Assembly (NCBI GenBank): GCA_948144175.1
Contig: CANXME010002677.1
Coordinates: 1-64,000, forward strand
Direction: 5' to 3'
From: Closterium sp. NIES-65
Lineage: Eukaryota; Streptophyta; Zygnematophyceae; Desmidiales; Closteriaceae
Length of the DNA: 64,000 nt
This document shows positions 43,420-54,136 of this stretch, in pieces (position 1 is the first letter of the stretch; every line of letters starts with the position of its first letter). The position numbers were made by a program, and so were the translations under genes. Under the pieces are notes generated by a model that was not told the DNA's origin, ran no database searches, and saw nothing but the letters and a program-made list of their open reading frames with translations.

Positions 43420-44489
43420 ATTCTTGGTAACAATTATATGGGTGAGTAACGCGCTCACTCTTGCGAACGACTATATGGGTAAGTAACGCACATACTATCG
43501 GTACCAACCGTATAGGTAACTAACGCACTTTCTGTCGGTACCAACTATATGGGACGGTTACGCACTTATTTTTGTACCAACTATATAAGTAAGTAATGCA
43601 CTTACTCTCGGTTCCAATCATATGGGTAGGTAACGCACTTAGTTTTGGTAAGAACCATACACGTAAATAAAGCCCTTATTTTCAGTACCAACTATATTGA
43701 TGGATAACGCACTTAATATCGGTCCCAACCATATGGATAAGTAGCGCATTTTCTCTCGGTACCAACCATATAGATAACTAACGCGCTTATTCTTGGTTCC
43801 AACTATGTGGATAGGTAACTCACTTATTACCGGTACCAACCATATGGGTAAGTAACGCGTTTACACTCGGTACCAACCATATGGGAAGGTAACGCACTTT
43901 TTTTTTGAAACAACCATATAAAAAAATAAAGCGCTTACTCTTGGCACCAGCCATATGGGTAGGTAACGCACTTAGTCTTTGGTACCAACCATATGAGTAA
44001 GTAGCGCACTTCCTCTTGGTACCAGCCGGATGGGTGAGTAACGCACAGATACTCGGAACCAACCATATGTGCAAGTAACGCGCTTACGTTTGTTACCAAC
44101 CATATGGAAGAGTAACGTGCTTACATGTTGGGACCATTAACATACTTAATCTTGGTACCAACCATATGGGAATGTAAGGCACTTACTCTCGTTACCAACC
44201 ATATGAGTAAGTAACGCGCTTACCTGTGCTACCAACTATATGGGTAAGTAGCGCACTTTCTCTCGGTACCAACCATATAAGTAAATAATGCGCTTGGTAC
44301 CTACTATAAGGGTAAATACAGTGCTTACTCTCAGTGCCAACCATATGGATAGATAACGCACTTACTCTCAGTACCAACCATATGGGAAGGTAATGCACTT
44401 ATTCTTGGTACAAACCATATAGGAAAGCAAAGCGCTTCCTTTCGTTATCAACCATATGGACACGTAACGCGTTTAGTCTCTGTACCAAC
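43420..44489 (+). repeat. 37-bp satellite array, main segment
   Basis: About 29 tandem units start GGTACCAACCATATGGG, followed by a TAAGTAACGCACTTACTCTC-like half. The units contain two 6-bp palindromes (GGTACC and CATATG). Units vary by substitutions and by one or two bases of length. No gene is seen here. Confidence 0.92.
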
Positions 44490-45320
44490 TGTTGGGTGCA
44501 AATTCACATTGCTCGGCATCCTGCCGTCTGATTGTACGAGTATAGGTGTGCGAATGCATTTGGGTGTGGATAGAATGTTCGTGTGTTTGTTTTCTTTTCT
44601 AATTTTCGCTTGATGCATTTACAGGTACTCGCGCAATGTGCGCTTCGGCACAACATTGTATGCGCTATGAACAGTACAAGCAGAAAGGACAAGCTTGCAA
44701 AGGAACCCAAGATGGAAGCTTTGCGGTTCAACTTACTTGATTGCACAGATTCAGTTCTATCCAGCTCGAAATTGTACTGTTTTGTTTGGTTGACTATAGT
44801 GTAGCAGGGCAGGCACTATAGAGGTACAATTTAGGTGAAGGTTGGATGTTGTTTGTCTGTATCTGCATGCTACAGGGCCAGGGGAAACCAACGGAACCAG
44901 CATTTGGCTGGTTGGGCAAAGACAAAACAGGTTCTGTTTTTAAGACCTGAACCTGGTTGTTGTTTTCCCAGGTTGGAAAAACAGAACCAGAGGCTGTTTT
45001 CCAACCTACCACCTGCTGTTTTGTCCAGCCAGGTTGGTTCTGTTGCTTGGAATTATTTGGGATCATCCCTGGTTGTTCTCAGGTTGATTCCCAAGGCTCT
45101 TGCTAGCTAGAGCTATTTATTCCTTCTCTGTTTGTGCCTGAACACAGTCAATTTGATTCTACACGGTACGACGGCGGAATGCTACCCGAGTCAACGCTAG
45201 TACGCTAGCACTCCAACGCTATGCAAACGTTGTCTGAGCCATAACTCCGTAACGGCAGAACTTTTTGCGAGACAACTTGGTTTATTTTCAAGCTCTTGGA
45301 ACGAGCTTAGACATAGGAAA

Positions 45321-46413
45321 TGTTGGGTGCAAATTCACATTGCACGACATCCTGCCGTCTGTTTGTACGAGTATGCGTGTGCGAATGCATTTGCGTGTGA
45401 ATGGTATGTTTTTGTGTTTGTTTGCTTTCGCAATTTTCGCTTGAAGCATTTGCAGGTACTCGCACAATGTGCGCTTCGGCATAACATTGTACGCGCTATG
45501 AACAGTACAAGCAGAAAGGACGAGCTCGCAAAGGAACCCAAGATGGAAGCTTTGCGGTTCGGCTTACTTGATTGCGCAGATTCAGTTCTATCCAACTCGA
45601 AATTGTACTGTTTTGTTTGGTTGACTATAGTGTAGCAGGGCAGGCACTATAGGGGTACAATTTAGGTGAAGGTTGGATGTTGTTTGTCTGTATCTGCATG
45701 CTACAGGGCCAGGGGAAACCAGCGGAACCAGCATTTGGCTGGTTGGGCAAAGACAAAACAGGTTCTGTTTTTAGGACCTGAACCTGGTTGTTGTTTTCCC
45801 AGGTTGGAAAAACAGAACCAGAGGTTGTTCACCAACCTATCACCTGCTATTTTGTTCAGCCAGGTTGGTTCTGTTGCTTGGAATTATTTGGGATCATCCC
45901 TGGTTGTTCCCAGGTTGATTCCCAAGGTCCTTGCTAGCTAGAGCTATTTATTCCTTCTCTGTTTGTACCTGAATATAGTGAAATTGATTCAAGCGAATTC
46001 TTTCCTTGCTGGAATTTCTTTTCTACGCGGTGCGACGGCGGAATGCTACCCGAGTCAACGCTAGTACGCTAGCACTCCAACGCTAGGCTAACGCTGTCCG
46101 AGCCATAACTTCGTAATGGCAGAACTTTTCGCGAGGCAACTTGGCTTATTTTAAAGCTCTTAGAGTGAGCTTCGATATAGGAAATTCTCAGCTTAATCCG
46201 ATCGACGGTCTGCACGATACGCTGCGCAACGTTCAAGGTACTCTTGCTGTTTTGACTAAGTCCCTCTTGATCCCTCTCTCTACAAACTCGGACCCGAGGA
46301 TAGGGGCTGGTCTTGTACCAGGCACCCAAGGACCCTTGGAGGTGACCCCGAGGAGAGGTTTTAAGTGTGATAAAGTCTTAATAGCTTGAGTTTATTAGGC
46401 CCTTACACCAACA
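45321..46413 (+). repeat. 5' LTR of A-11
   Basis: 1,093 bp with intact TGTTGG/CCAACA termini. Confidence 0.96.
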
Positions 46414-46416
46414 AGC

Positions 46417-46428
46417 TGGTATCAGAGC
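46417..46428 (+). other. Primer binding site of A-11
   Basis: TGGTATCAGAGC, three bases after the 5' LTR. Confidence 0.9.
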
Positions 46429-46459
46429 TGCGTTATAGTGATCCTCGATATAGGTAGCT

Positions 46460-49400
46460 ATGGCGGGCAACACCTCGGCGGTAGCTGGTGAAACTTCAGC
46501 CCAAGATCGTAGCGGCAGCCATGATTCTGGTGTTTCTGCGCCAAGGGGAGCGCGAACAAACCAGGGCTCGCTGATCAAGGAGGTGCTGAAAAACTTCACC
46601 GTCGAGAAGTTCAATGGTGAGGGCTATGATGATTGGGCCTGGAAAATGCAACTTTATTTCCGTCAAATCGGATTGCTGAAACTAATGATTGGGGAGGAGC
46701 CTAGACCGAGTGACCCCGCCCTTCAGGAAGATTGGGACGAGCGCGCCTCGGCTGGCTACTACTTGATGTCGCAGAGTTTGGAGCTGAACCAGCGTCACCA
46801 CGTCATGCACCTGCTGCCGGAGGTTGAGTGCGGTCCGAAGGCGTGGACGGTGTTGAAGGAGCTGCACGCCCCGACCTCCGTTGTTGCAACATTGATGCTG
46901 GAGAGGGAGCTGTCCGCGTTGCGCCTGAGCGAGGGAGAGCCGGTGCAACCTGTCCTGGACAAATTGCGCGACCTCTACGCGAAGTTGGCGACCGCGGGAA
47001 TCACCTACCCGGAGCAAACAAAGTGCTTGAAGATGCTCTCGCTGCTGCCGGAATCGTGGCTTCAATTTACGAGCGGATTGAGCCTGCCGCAGAACCAGAG
47101 CTTGTGGACGCTCGAGTGGGTGCGGACAAAGATTCTGGAGGAGGACTTCCGTCGCCGCCAACTGAGGGGTGGAGACGACGGCAGCAGCGGCTACGGGATG
47201 CAAGGGAGCCGACGTGGCAAAGGACGTGGCTTCGGTGGTGCTGGACGCGGTGCAAAGAAAGACGACGACTCCAACGACCAACAAGGAGGTACCGGTTGGG
47301 GTCGCGGTGCGAAATCTGGACGTGGGGGCAAGTCGGGTGCTGGTGGCAAAATGAAAGGGAGTTGCTGGTATTGTGAGAAGGAAGGGCACCCCTGGTTTTT
47401 GTGCTATAAGAAACCCGATGGATGGACCCCCCAGAATCGTCACCAGGATGGCGGCGCGCGGAGGAACCAGAAAAACGGTGCCAACATGATCGCTGATTCG
47501 TTCGACAACAACCCAAAGGGCAACGGCGGTGCGGAGAAGAAGAAGGAGCGCATCGCGGGCCAATTCTTCCATATGGGAGACAAGGGGGAGCAAGGAGACG
47601 CATCTGCTAAAGCTGGAGCAGAGCTGCACCCCCTGGACTATTGGGTGTTGGACACAGGCGCTGCTTGGACAATGACGCCGCGCAAGGACCTGCTGGACGA
47701 CGTACGCGCTGCACCGATTAATGAGGTGTGCTCTGCCTCTGGACACATGTTGAAGGTGGCTGGTGCGGGACGAGCTGCATTTAAGGGAGCGGATGGCAAG
47801 CCGGTGGTGCTGCACGACGTTCTCCTCGTCCCCGACCTGAAGGCCAACCTCATCTCCCTCCGTAAGCTTGGCAAGGCTGGGGTGAACACCAACACGGATG
47901 GGGCTCGCACTTATAAGGGGAAGCTGGGCAATCGGGTGCTTTGGGATCTGCACGAGAGCAAGGACGTGTACAGATCTATGTGGCAGCTGCCGGCGCTGGC
48001 GTGGCACGGTGGGGGGCAGGCTAGAGAGGGGTCTGCATCCCAGGGGGAGTGCAACGCCGTTGGAGGGGTTGGTGTGAAAGTGTCGGCCAGATCTGGGGAG
48101 ACGGATTGGGCAACGGCACACCGACGCTTGGGGCATGTGGCAATGCCTTTGCTGAAGCAGCTGGAGAAGGATGGAGCCGTTAAGGGCTTGAAGCTGAACG
48201 GACAACCACCCGATGATAACTGTGAAATCTGTTTGCTCTCAAAGTTTACCCGTTTCCCCTTCCATAGTGTGGCTGGCAGGAGCAAGAAGCCGTTGGAGCT
48301 GGTCCACATGGACTTGGTGGGGCCGCTGCCGGTTCAGGGACACAAGGGGGAGCGGTACTTCCTGACCATTGTGGATGATTGGAGCAGGCTTATGTGGGCA
48401 TATCCGCTGAAGCAGAAGGACCATGCCGCCTCTACGATACGGGAAGATTGGCTGCCATTCGTGGAGAAGCAAGCGGAGTGTGTGGTGAAGCGGATTAGGA
48501 CAGATCGGGGTGGTGAGTTCCTTGGAACTGACATGACGGCCTGGCTCAAGAAGCAGGGCATCCAGAGGGAGCTGACCACAGCTTACACCCCACAGTCTAA
48601 CGGTGTAGCAGAACGGGCGAACCGGACAATTCTGGAGACAGCTAGGGCGCTGCTCATAGAATCTGGGCTGGGCAACTTGATGTGGCCCCATGCTGTTCGG
48701 CACGCTACCGTCGCTAGGAACAGGGTACTCACAAAGGTTGGGGATGACTCGTGGGTGCCGTTGGAGAGGTGGCTTGGGAGGAAGCCGCCGGTGGACATGC
48801 TGAGGGTGTTCGGTTGCATGGCAGTCGCCCACGTTCCCAAGACCTATCGTAGTAAGTTGGGGGCGAGTGCAATCTGGTGTGTGCATTTGGGGCTGGCTGC
48901 TGAGAGCAAGGGATGGCTGCTGTGGGAGCCTTCCAAGGGTGTGTTGTTTGACAGCAGGGATGTGAAGTTTGTTGAGGGCATGATGTATGGGAGCTGGGAG
49001 AAACAGCCGGAGGCCAGGGTGTCCCAGCAGATGGAGCAGATTACCATGCAGCTGGACCTGACTCCTAGTGTGTGGGAGGAGGGAGAGGAGGCAGCTGCAG
49101 AGGGTGGTGATAAAGAGAAGGTGCAGGAGGCACCTGCTGGTGGAGGTGATGGTGTGGAGATTAGCGGTAGCACTAGTGGAGCTGCTGGATCCGAGGGAGG
49201 AGAGCAGCAGCAGGGGAAAACTAAGAAGCCGAAGGGTGTTATTATGAAGGGATGGGAGACACCCGTCTCCAGGCCAGGACGTACCCGTATGGCTACTAAG
49301 AAGCCGACTGCAGGAGCTGATGTAGCGGAGCAGCAGCTTGGGACCGAGGAGGCATTGCTGATTCTACCGCATGGCTATGACCCGGATGAGGAGGATCAAC

Positions 49401-51040
49401 CTGCGTACTGTTTTCTTGCCCCTACACCAGAGGAACCAGCTAGCATGGAGGAGGCATTAGCTGGACCAGATAGGGACAAATGGCTAGCTTCCAGGGATGC
49501 TGAGTACCAGAGCCTGCTGGAGAATGGGACTTGGGAACTAGTGGTGCTGCCTGAGGGAAAGAAAGCGGTACAATGCAAGTGGGTGCTAAGGATCAAGACT
49601 GACGACAAGGGGCAGGTCACCATCTACAAGAGTAGGTTGGTGGCTAAGGGGTTTATGCAGAAGGAGAAGCGGGACTTCAATGAGATCTTTGCTCCCACTG
49701 CCAAACCCCCTACCCTTCGTGTCTTGTTGGCAGATGCAGCCGTTAGTGGGAAGTTCATTATCCAGATGGACATATCAACGGCATTTCTCAACGGGATTTT
49801 AGAGGAGGAGGTGTTCATGACGCAGCCACCTGGGTATGAGGATGGTACGGGCAGGGTGTGCAAGCTGAAAAAGTCCATCTACGGCTTGAAGCAGGTGCCA
49901 CGCTGCTGGTACCAGAAGTTGGCAGCTGTTTTAGAGGAGATGGGATTCAGGACCAGCAGCTGTGATGAGAGCCTCTTTCTCAAGGGGGAGGGGGAGAAGC
50001 TGGTGCTGTTTCTGGTCTATGTGGACGACATTCTTCTCTTTAGCAGCAGCATGAAGGAGATCCAGAAGGTGCAGCAGCAGCTGATGGAGAACTTCAAGTG
50101 CAAGAACCTTGGGGAGGTAAAGTACTACCTCGGGATGCACGTGGAGAGGGATCTGGATCACAGGTGGTTGAAGCTGCACCAGGAGAAGTTCATCAAGGAG
50201 CTTGGGGAGGAGTACGGAATTGAGAATGAGCGCAAGGTTGCAACTCCCCTGCCAGCAGAATTCAAGCTTGTGAAAGCTGCAGAGGATGAAGGGGTTGAAG
50301 CCGAGGAGCAGCAGCAATTTCAGTCCTTGGTGGGCAGCCTCTTGTATGCAGCAGTTCACACGAGACCCGACATCTCTTTCTCGGTTGGGCAGCTGGCTAG
50401 GGTAGTGCAGAATCCATCAGAGGAGCAGGTGGATGCAGCTGAGCGTGTGGTGAAGTATCTGAACTCTCACCCAAGCATTGGAGTTCAATACTCCGCATCT
50501 GTACAGGTGAAGCAGAAAGGGGTTGAGGTGCTGAAAGAGAAGGGGGAGAGGCTTGGAGAAGGCAAGCTTTTTCTCACTTGCTTTACTGATGCTACGTGGG
50601 CCTCTGAGAAGGAGGATTCCTCATCTGTGGGAGGATACATCTGCGTAGTTGGGGGAGGACCGGTTAGTTGGAGGTCAAAGAAGCAGACGGAGACAGCACT
50701 CTCTTCCGTGGAGTCAGAGTACATGGCGATGTTCCATGGGGTGAAGGAGGTGATTTGGCTGAGGAGGTTGTTAGAGGAGATTGGCCAGGAGCAGAAGGTT
50801 GCTACGCCGCTGTTTTGTGATAGCAAGGGGGCTCTTGGGATGGCCAGGAACGCTGTGCTTCATGGGCTTAACAAGCACATGCGTATCAAGTGGCACTGGC
50901 TGCGTAAGGAGGTGAAGAGGGGGACGGTGAATCCGATCTACATCAAGACTCACCAGCAGCCAGCGGACTTCCTCACCAAGAGGCTTGCTGATGAGTCTCA
51001 TAGGCGTTGTGTGCGCATGAGTGGAATGAGCATGGACTAG
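46460..51040 (+). CDS. Copia gag-pol polyprotein of A-11 (1,526 aa, looks whole)
   Basis: This is an uninterrupted 1,526-residue frame, the same length as A-3. Parts are gag with CCHC knuckle (302-315), protease DTGAAW (about 398-403), integrase zinc motif HRRLGH/CEIC (554-591) with core acidic residues near 618, 682 and 718, reverse transcriptase YVDDILL (about 1187-1193), and RNase H acidic residues near 1377, 1418 and 1454. It differs from A-3 by scattered substitutions such as GARTNQGSL in gag and GTDMTAWL in integrase. These variants are shared with A-5 and suggest a sublineage. There is no envelope frame. Copia family membership rests on integrase preceding reverse transcriptase. Confidence 0.97.
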   Translation: MAGNTSAVAGETSAQDRSGSHDSGVSAPRGARTNQGSLIKEVLKNFTVEKFNGEGYDDWAWKMQLYFRQIGLLKLMIGEEPRPSDPALQEDWDERASAGYYLMSQSLELNQRHHVMHLLPEVECGPKAWTVLKELHAPTSVVATLMLERELSALRLSEGEPVQPVLDKLRDLYAKLATAGITYPEQTKCLKMLSLLPESWLQFTSGLSLPQNQSLWTLEWVRTKILEEDFRRRQLRGGDDGSSGYGMQGSRRGKGRGFGGAGRGAKKDDDSNDQQGGTGWGRGAKSGRGGKSGAGGKMKGSCWYCEKEGHPWFLCYKKPDGWTPQNRHQDGGARRNQKNGANMIADSFDNNPKGNGGAEKKKERIAGQFFHMGDKGEQGDASAKAGAELHPLDYWVLDTGAAWTMTPRKDLLDDVRAAPINEVCSASGHMLKVAGAGRAAFKGADGKPVVLHDVLLVPDLKANLISLRKLGKAGVNTNTDGARTYKGKLGNRVLWDLHESKDVYRSMWQLPALAWHGGGQAREGSASQGECNAVGGVGVKVSARSGETDWATAHRRLGHVAMPLLKQLEKDGAVKGLKLNGQPPDDNCEICLLSKFTRFPFHSVAGRSKKPLELVHMDLVGPLPVQGHKGERYFLTIVDDWSRLMWAYPLKQKDHAASTIREDWLPFVEKQAECVVKRIRTDRGGEFLGTDMTAWLKKQGIQRELTTAYTPQSNGVAERANRTILETARALLIESGLGNLMWPHAVRHATVARNRVLTKVGDDSWVPLERWLGRKPPVDMLRVFGCMAVAHVPKTYRSKLGASAIWCVHLGLAAESKGWLLWEPSKGVLFDSRDVKFVEGMMYGSWEKQPEARVSQQMEQITMQLDLTPSVWEEGEEAAAEGGDKEKVQEAPAGGGDGVEISGSTSGAAGSEGGEQQQGKTKKPKGVIMKGWETPVSRPGRTRMATKKPTAGADVAEQQLGTEEALLILPHGYDPDEEDQPAYCFLAPTPEEPASMEEALAGPDRDKWLASRDAEYQSLLENGTWELVVLPEGKKAVQCKWVLRIKTDDKGQVTIYKSRLVAKGFMQKEKRDFNEIFAPTAKPPTLRVLLADAAVSGKFIIQMDISTAFLNGILEEEVFMTQPPGYEDGTGRVCKLKKSIYGLKQVPRCWYQKLAAVLEEMGFRTSSCDESLFLKGEGEKLVLFLVYVDDILLFSSSMKEIQKVQQQLMENFKCKNLGEVKYYLGMHVERDLDHRWLKLHQEKFIKELGEEYGIENERKVATPLPAEFKLVKAAEDEGVEAEEQQQFQSLVGSLLYAAVHTRPDISFSVGQLARVVQNPSEEQVDAAERVVKYLNSHPSIGVQYSASVQVKQKGVEVLKEKGERLGEGKLFLTCFTDATWASEKEDSSSVGGYICVVGGGPVSWRSKKQTETALSSVESEYMAMFHGVKEVIWLRRLLEEIGQEQKVATPLFCDSKGALGMARNAVLHGLNKHMRIKWHWLRKEVKRGTVNPIYIKTHQQPADFLTKRLADESHRRCVRMSGMSMD

Positions 51041-51071
51041 TATGGAATGATGGGGATGCAGCCGGCAGGCT

Positions 51072-51082
51072 GAGGGGGAGTG
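51072..51082 (+). other. Polypurine tract of A-11
   Basis: GAGGGGGAGTG, abutting the 3' LTR. Confidence 0.85.
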
Positions 51083-52170
51083 TGTTGGGTGCAAATTCAC
51101 ATTGCACGACATCCTGCCGTCTGTTTGTACGAGTATGCGTGTGCGAATGCATTTGCGTGTGAATGGTATGTTTGTGTGTTTGTTTGCTTTCGCAATTTTC
51201 GCTTGAAGCATTTGCAGGTACTCGCACAATGTGCGCTTCGGCATAACATTGTACGCGCTATGAACAGTACAAGCAGAAAGGACGAGCTCGCAAAGGAACC
51301 CAAGATGGAAGCTTTGCGGTTCGGCTTACTTGATTGCGCAGATTCAGTTCTATCCAACTCGAAATTGTACTGTTTTGTTTGGTTGACTATAGTGTAGCAG
51401 GGCAGGCACTATAGGGGTACAATTTAGGTGAAGGTTGGATGTTGTTTGTCTGTATCTGCATGCTACAGGGCCAGGGGAAACCAGCGGAACCAGCATTTGG
51501 CTGGTTGGGCAAAGACACAACAGGTTCTGTTTTTAGGACCTGAACCTGGTTGTTGTTTTCCCAGGTTGGAAAAACAGAACCAGAGGTTGTTCACCAACCT
51601 ATCACCTGCTATTTTGTTCAGCCAGGTTGGTTCTGTTGCTTGGAATTATTTGGGATCATCCCTGGTTGTTCCCAGGTTGATTCCCAAGGTCCTTGCTAGC
51701 TAGAGCTATTTATTCCTTCTCTGTTTGTACCTGAATATAGTGAAATTGATTCAAGCGAATTCCTTCCTTGCTGGAATTTCTACGCGGTGCGACGGCGAAA
51801 TGCTACCCGAGTCAACGCTAGTACGCTAGCACTCCAACGCTAGGCTAACGCTGTCCGAGCCATAACTTCGTAATGGCAGAACTTTTCGCGAGGCAACTTG
51901 GCTTATTTTAAAGCTCTTAGAGTGAGCTTCGATATAGGAAATTCTCAGCTTAATCCGATCGACGGTCTGCACGATACGCTGCGCAACGTTCAAGGTACTC
52001 TTGCTGTTTTGACTAAGTCCCTCTTGATCCCTCTCTCTACAAACTCGGACCCGAGGATAGGGGCTGGTCTTGTACCAGGCACCCAAGGACCCTTGGAGGT
52101 GACCCCGAGGAGAGGTTTTAAGTGTGATAAAGTCTTAATAGCTTGAGTTTATTAGGCCCTTACACCAACA
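51083..52170 (+). repeat. 3' LTR of A-11
   Basis: 1,088 bp, nearly identical to 45321-46413. Confidence 0.96.
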
Positions 52171-52404
52171 GGAAATTCTCAGCTTAATCCGGTCGACTGT
52201 CTGCATGATACGCTGCGCGACGTTCAAGGTACTCTTGTTATTTATGCTAAGTCATTCTTGACTCCTCTCTCTACAAACTCGGACCCGAGGATAGGGGCTG
52301 GTCTTGTACCAGGCACCCAAGGACCCTTGGAGGTGACCATGAGGAGGGGTTTTAGGTTTGATTAAGTCTTAATAGCTTGAGTTTATTTGGCCGTTACACA
52401 AACA

Positions 52405-53000
52405 CCATCCATATGGGTAGGTAACGAACTTAGTCCCAGTACCAACCATATTAGTAGGTAGCGCACTTCCTCTTGGTACCAGCCATATGGGTGAGTAACC
52501 CACTTGCTTTTTGTACCAACCATATGAATAAGTAACGCACATGCTTATTGTAGCAACCATATGAGTAGGTAACGCACCTCCTTTTGGTACCTGCCATATG
52601 GATAAGTAATGCACTTACGCTCGGTACCATATGGGTGTGTAACGCATTTACTTTCTGTACCATCTATATGAAAAAATATGCTTACTCTCATATTGGTAGG
52701 CTACGCATTTTCATTTGGTACCAACCATATGAATAAGTGACGCACATACTTTGTGTACAAACCATATGGGTAGGTCACGCACATCTTGTTGGTGCGAGCA
52801 ATATAGGTCAATACCTCACTTACTCTTGGTACTAACCATATGGATAAGTATCGTATTTACGTTTGGTACCAATCATGTGGGAATGTTACGCACTTACTTT
52901 TGCTACCAACCATATGGGAATGTAACGCAGTTATTTTTGGTACCAACCATATATTGAAGTAATTAACTTACTCTCGGTACCAACCATATGCGTAACTAAT
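52405..53000 (+). repeat. 37-bp satellite array, second segment
   Basis: About 16 diverged units lie in the same orientation as 43420-44489. It continues that array across the inserted LTR. No gene is seen. Confidence 0.9.
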
Positions 53001-54094
53001 TTTTGGTGTAAGGGCCTAATAAACTCTAGCTATTAAGACTTTATCAAACTTAAAACCTCTCCTCGGGGTCACCTCCAAGGGTCCTTGGGTGCCTGGTACA
53101 AGACCAGCCCCTATCATCGGGTCCGAGTTTGTAGAGAGAGGGATCAAGAGGGACTTAGTCAAAACAGCAAGAGTACCTTGAACGTCGCGCAGCGTATCGT
53201 GCAGACCGTTGATCGGATTAAGCTGAGAATTTACTATATCGAAGCTCGCTCCAAGAGCTTTAAAATGAACCAAGCTGTCTCGCGAAAAAGTCTGCCATTA
53301 TGAAGTTATGGCTCGGACAGCGTTTGCCTAGTGTTGGAGTGCTAGCGTACTAGAGTTGACTCGGGTAGCATTCCGCCGTCGCACCGTGTAGAAAGAAAAT
53401 TCCAGCAAGGAAAGAATTCGCTTGAATCAATTTCACTATCTTCAGGTACAACCAGAGAAGGAATAAATAGTTCTAGCTAGCAAGGACCTTGGGAATCAAC
53501 CTGGGAACAACCAGGGATGATCCCAAATAATTCCAAGCAACAGAACCAACCTGGCTGGACAAAATAGCAGGTAGTATGTTGGTGAACAACCTCTGGTTCT
53601 GTTTTTCCAACCTGAGAAAACAACAACCAGGTTCAGGTCCTAAAAACAGAACCTGTTTTGTCTTTGCCCAACCAGCCAAATGCTGGTTCCGCTGGTTTCC
53701 CCTGGCCCTGTAGCATGCAGATACAGACAAACAACATCCAACCTTCACCTAAATTGTACCCCTATAGTGCCTGCCCTGCTACACTATAGTCAACCAAACA
53801 AAACAGTACAATTTTGAGTTGGATAGAACTGAATCTGCGCAATCAAGTAAGCCGAACCACAAAGCTTCCATCTTGGGTTCCTTTGCGAGCTCGTCCTTTC
53901 TGCTTATACTATTCGTACCGCGTACAATGTTGTGCTGAAGCGCACATTGTGCGAGTACCTGCAAATGCTTCAAGCGAAAATTGCGAAAAGCAAACAAACA
54001 CACGAACATACCATTCACACGCAAATGCTTTCGCACACGCATACTCGTACAAACAGACGGCAGGATGTCGTGCAATGTGAATTTGCACCCAACA
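53001..54094 (-). repeat. 3' LTR of A-12
   Basis: 1,094 bp with slightly changed termini, about 4-5% different from its partner in the part compared by eye. Confidence 0.93.
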
Positions 54095-54136
54095 CACTCC
54101 CCCTCAGCCAGCCGGCTGCATTTCCATCATTCCATG

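Larger units (their letters stand above)
45321..52170 (+). mobile_element. Ty1/copia LTR retrotransposon A-11, looks whole
   Basis: This complete element of 6,850 bp has a 5' LTR (45321-46413), primer site (46417-46428), one open gag-pol frame (46460-51040), polypurine tract (51072-51082) and 3' LTR (51083-52170). It is flanked by the perfect duplication GGAAA (45316-45320 and 52171-52175). The LTRs differ by about three substitutions and one short length difference, so insertion was very recent. It sits inside an older solo LTR, which sits inside the satellite. Confidence 0.97.
44490..52404 (+). repeat. Family A solo LTR in satellite, split by A-11
   Basis: LTR sequence at 44490-45320 resumes at 52171-52404 after the complete element A-11. 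Target duplication CCAAC (44485-44489) versus CCATC (52405-52409) has one mismatch. With the LTR removed, the satellite unit closes up correctly. Confidence 0.92.

Noticed and set aside
43639-44398. Peptide-like repeated frames in the satellite (THMVGTK...SYGWYQ)
   Set aside because: They result from translating a 37-bp tandem repeat, in which all three frames are often open. There are no starts, domains or conservation of the peptide itself.
43420-44489. CRISPR-like look of regular 37-bp repeats
   Set aside because: Repeats are directly tandem with no unique spacers, they diverge unit by unit, and the context is a eukaryotic retrotransposon region. This is a satellite.
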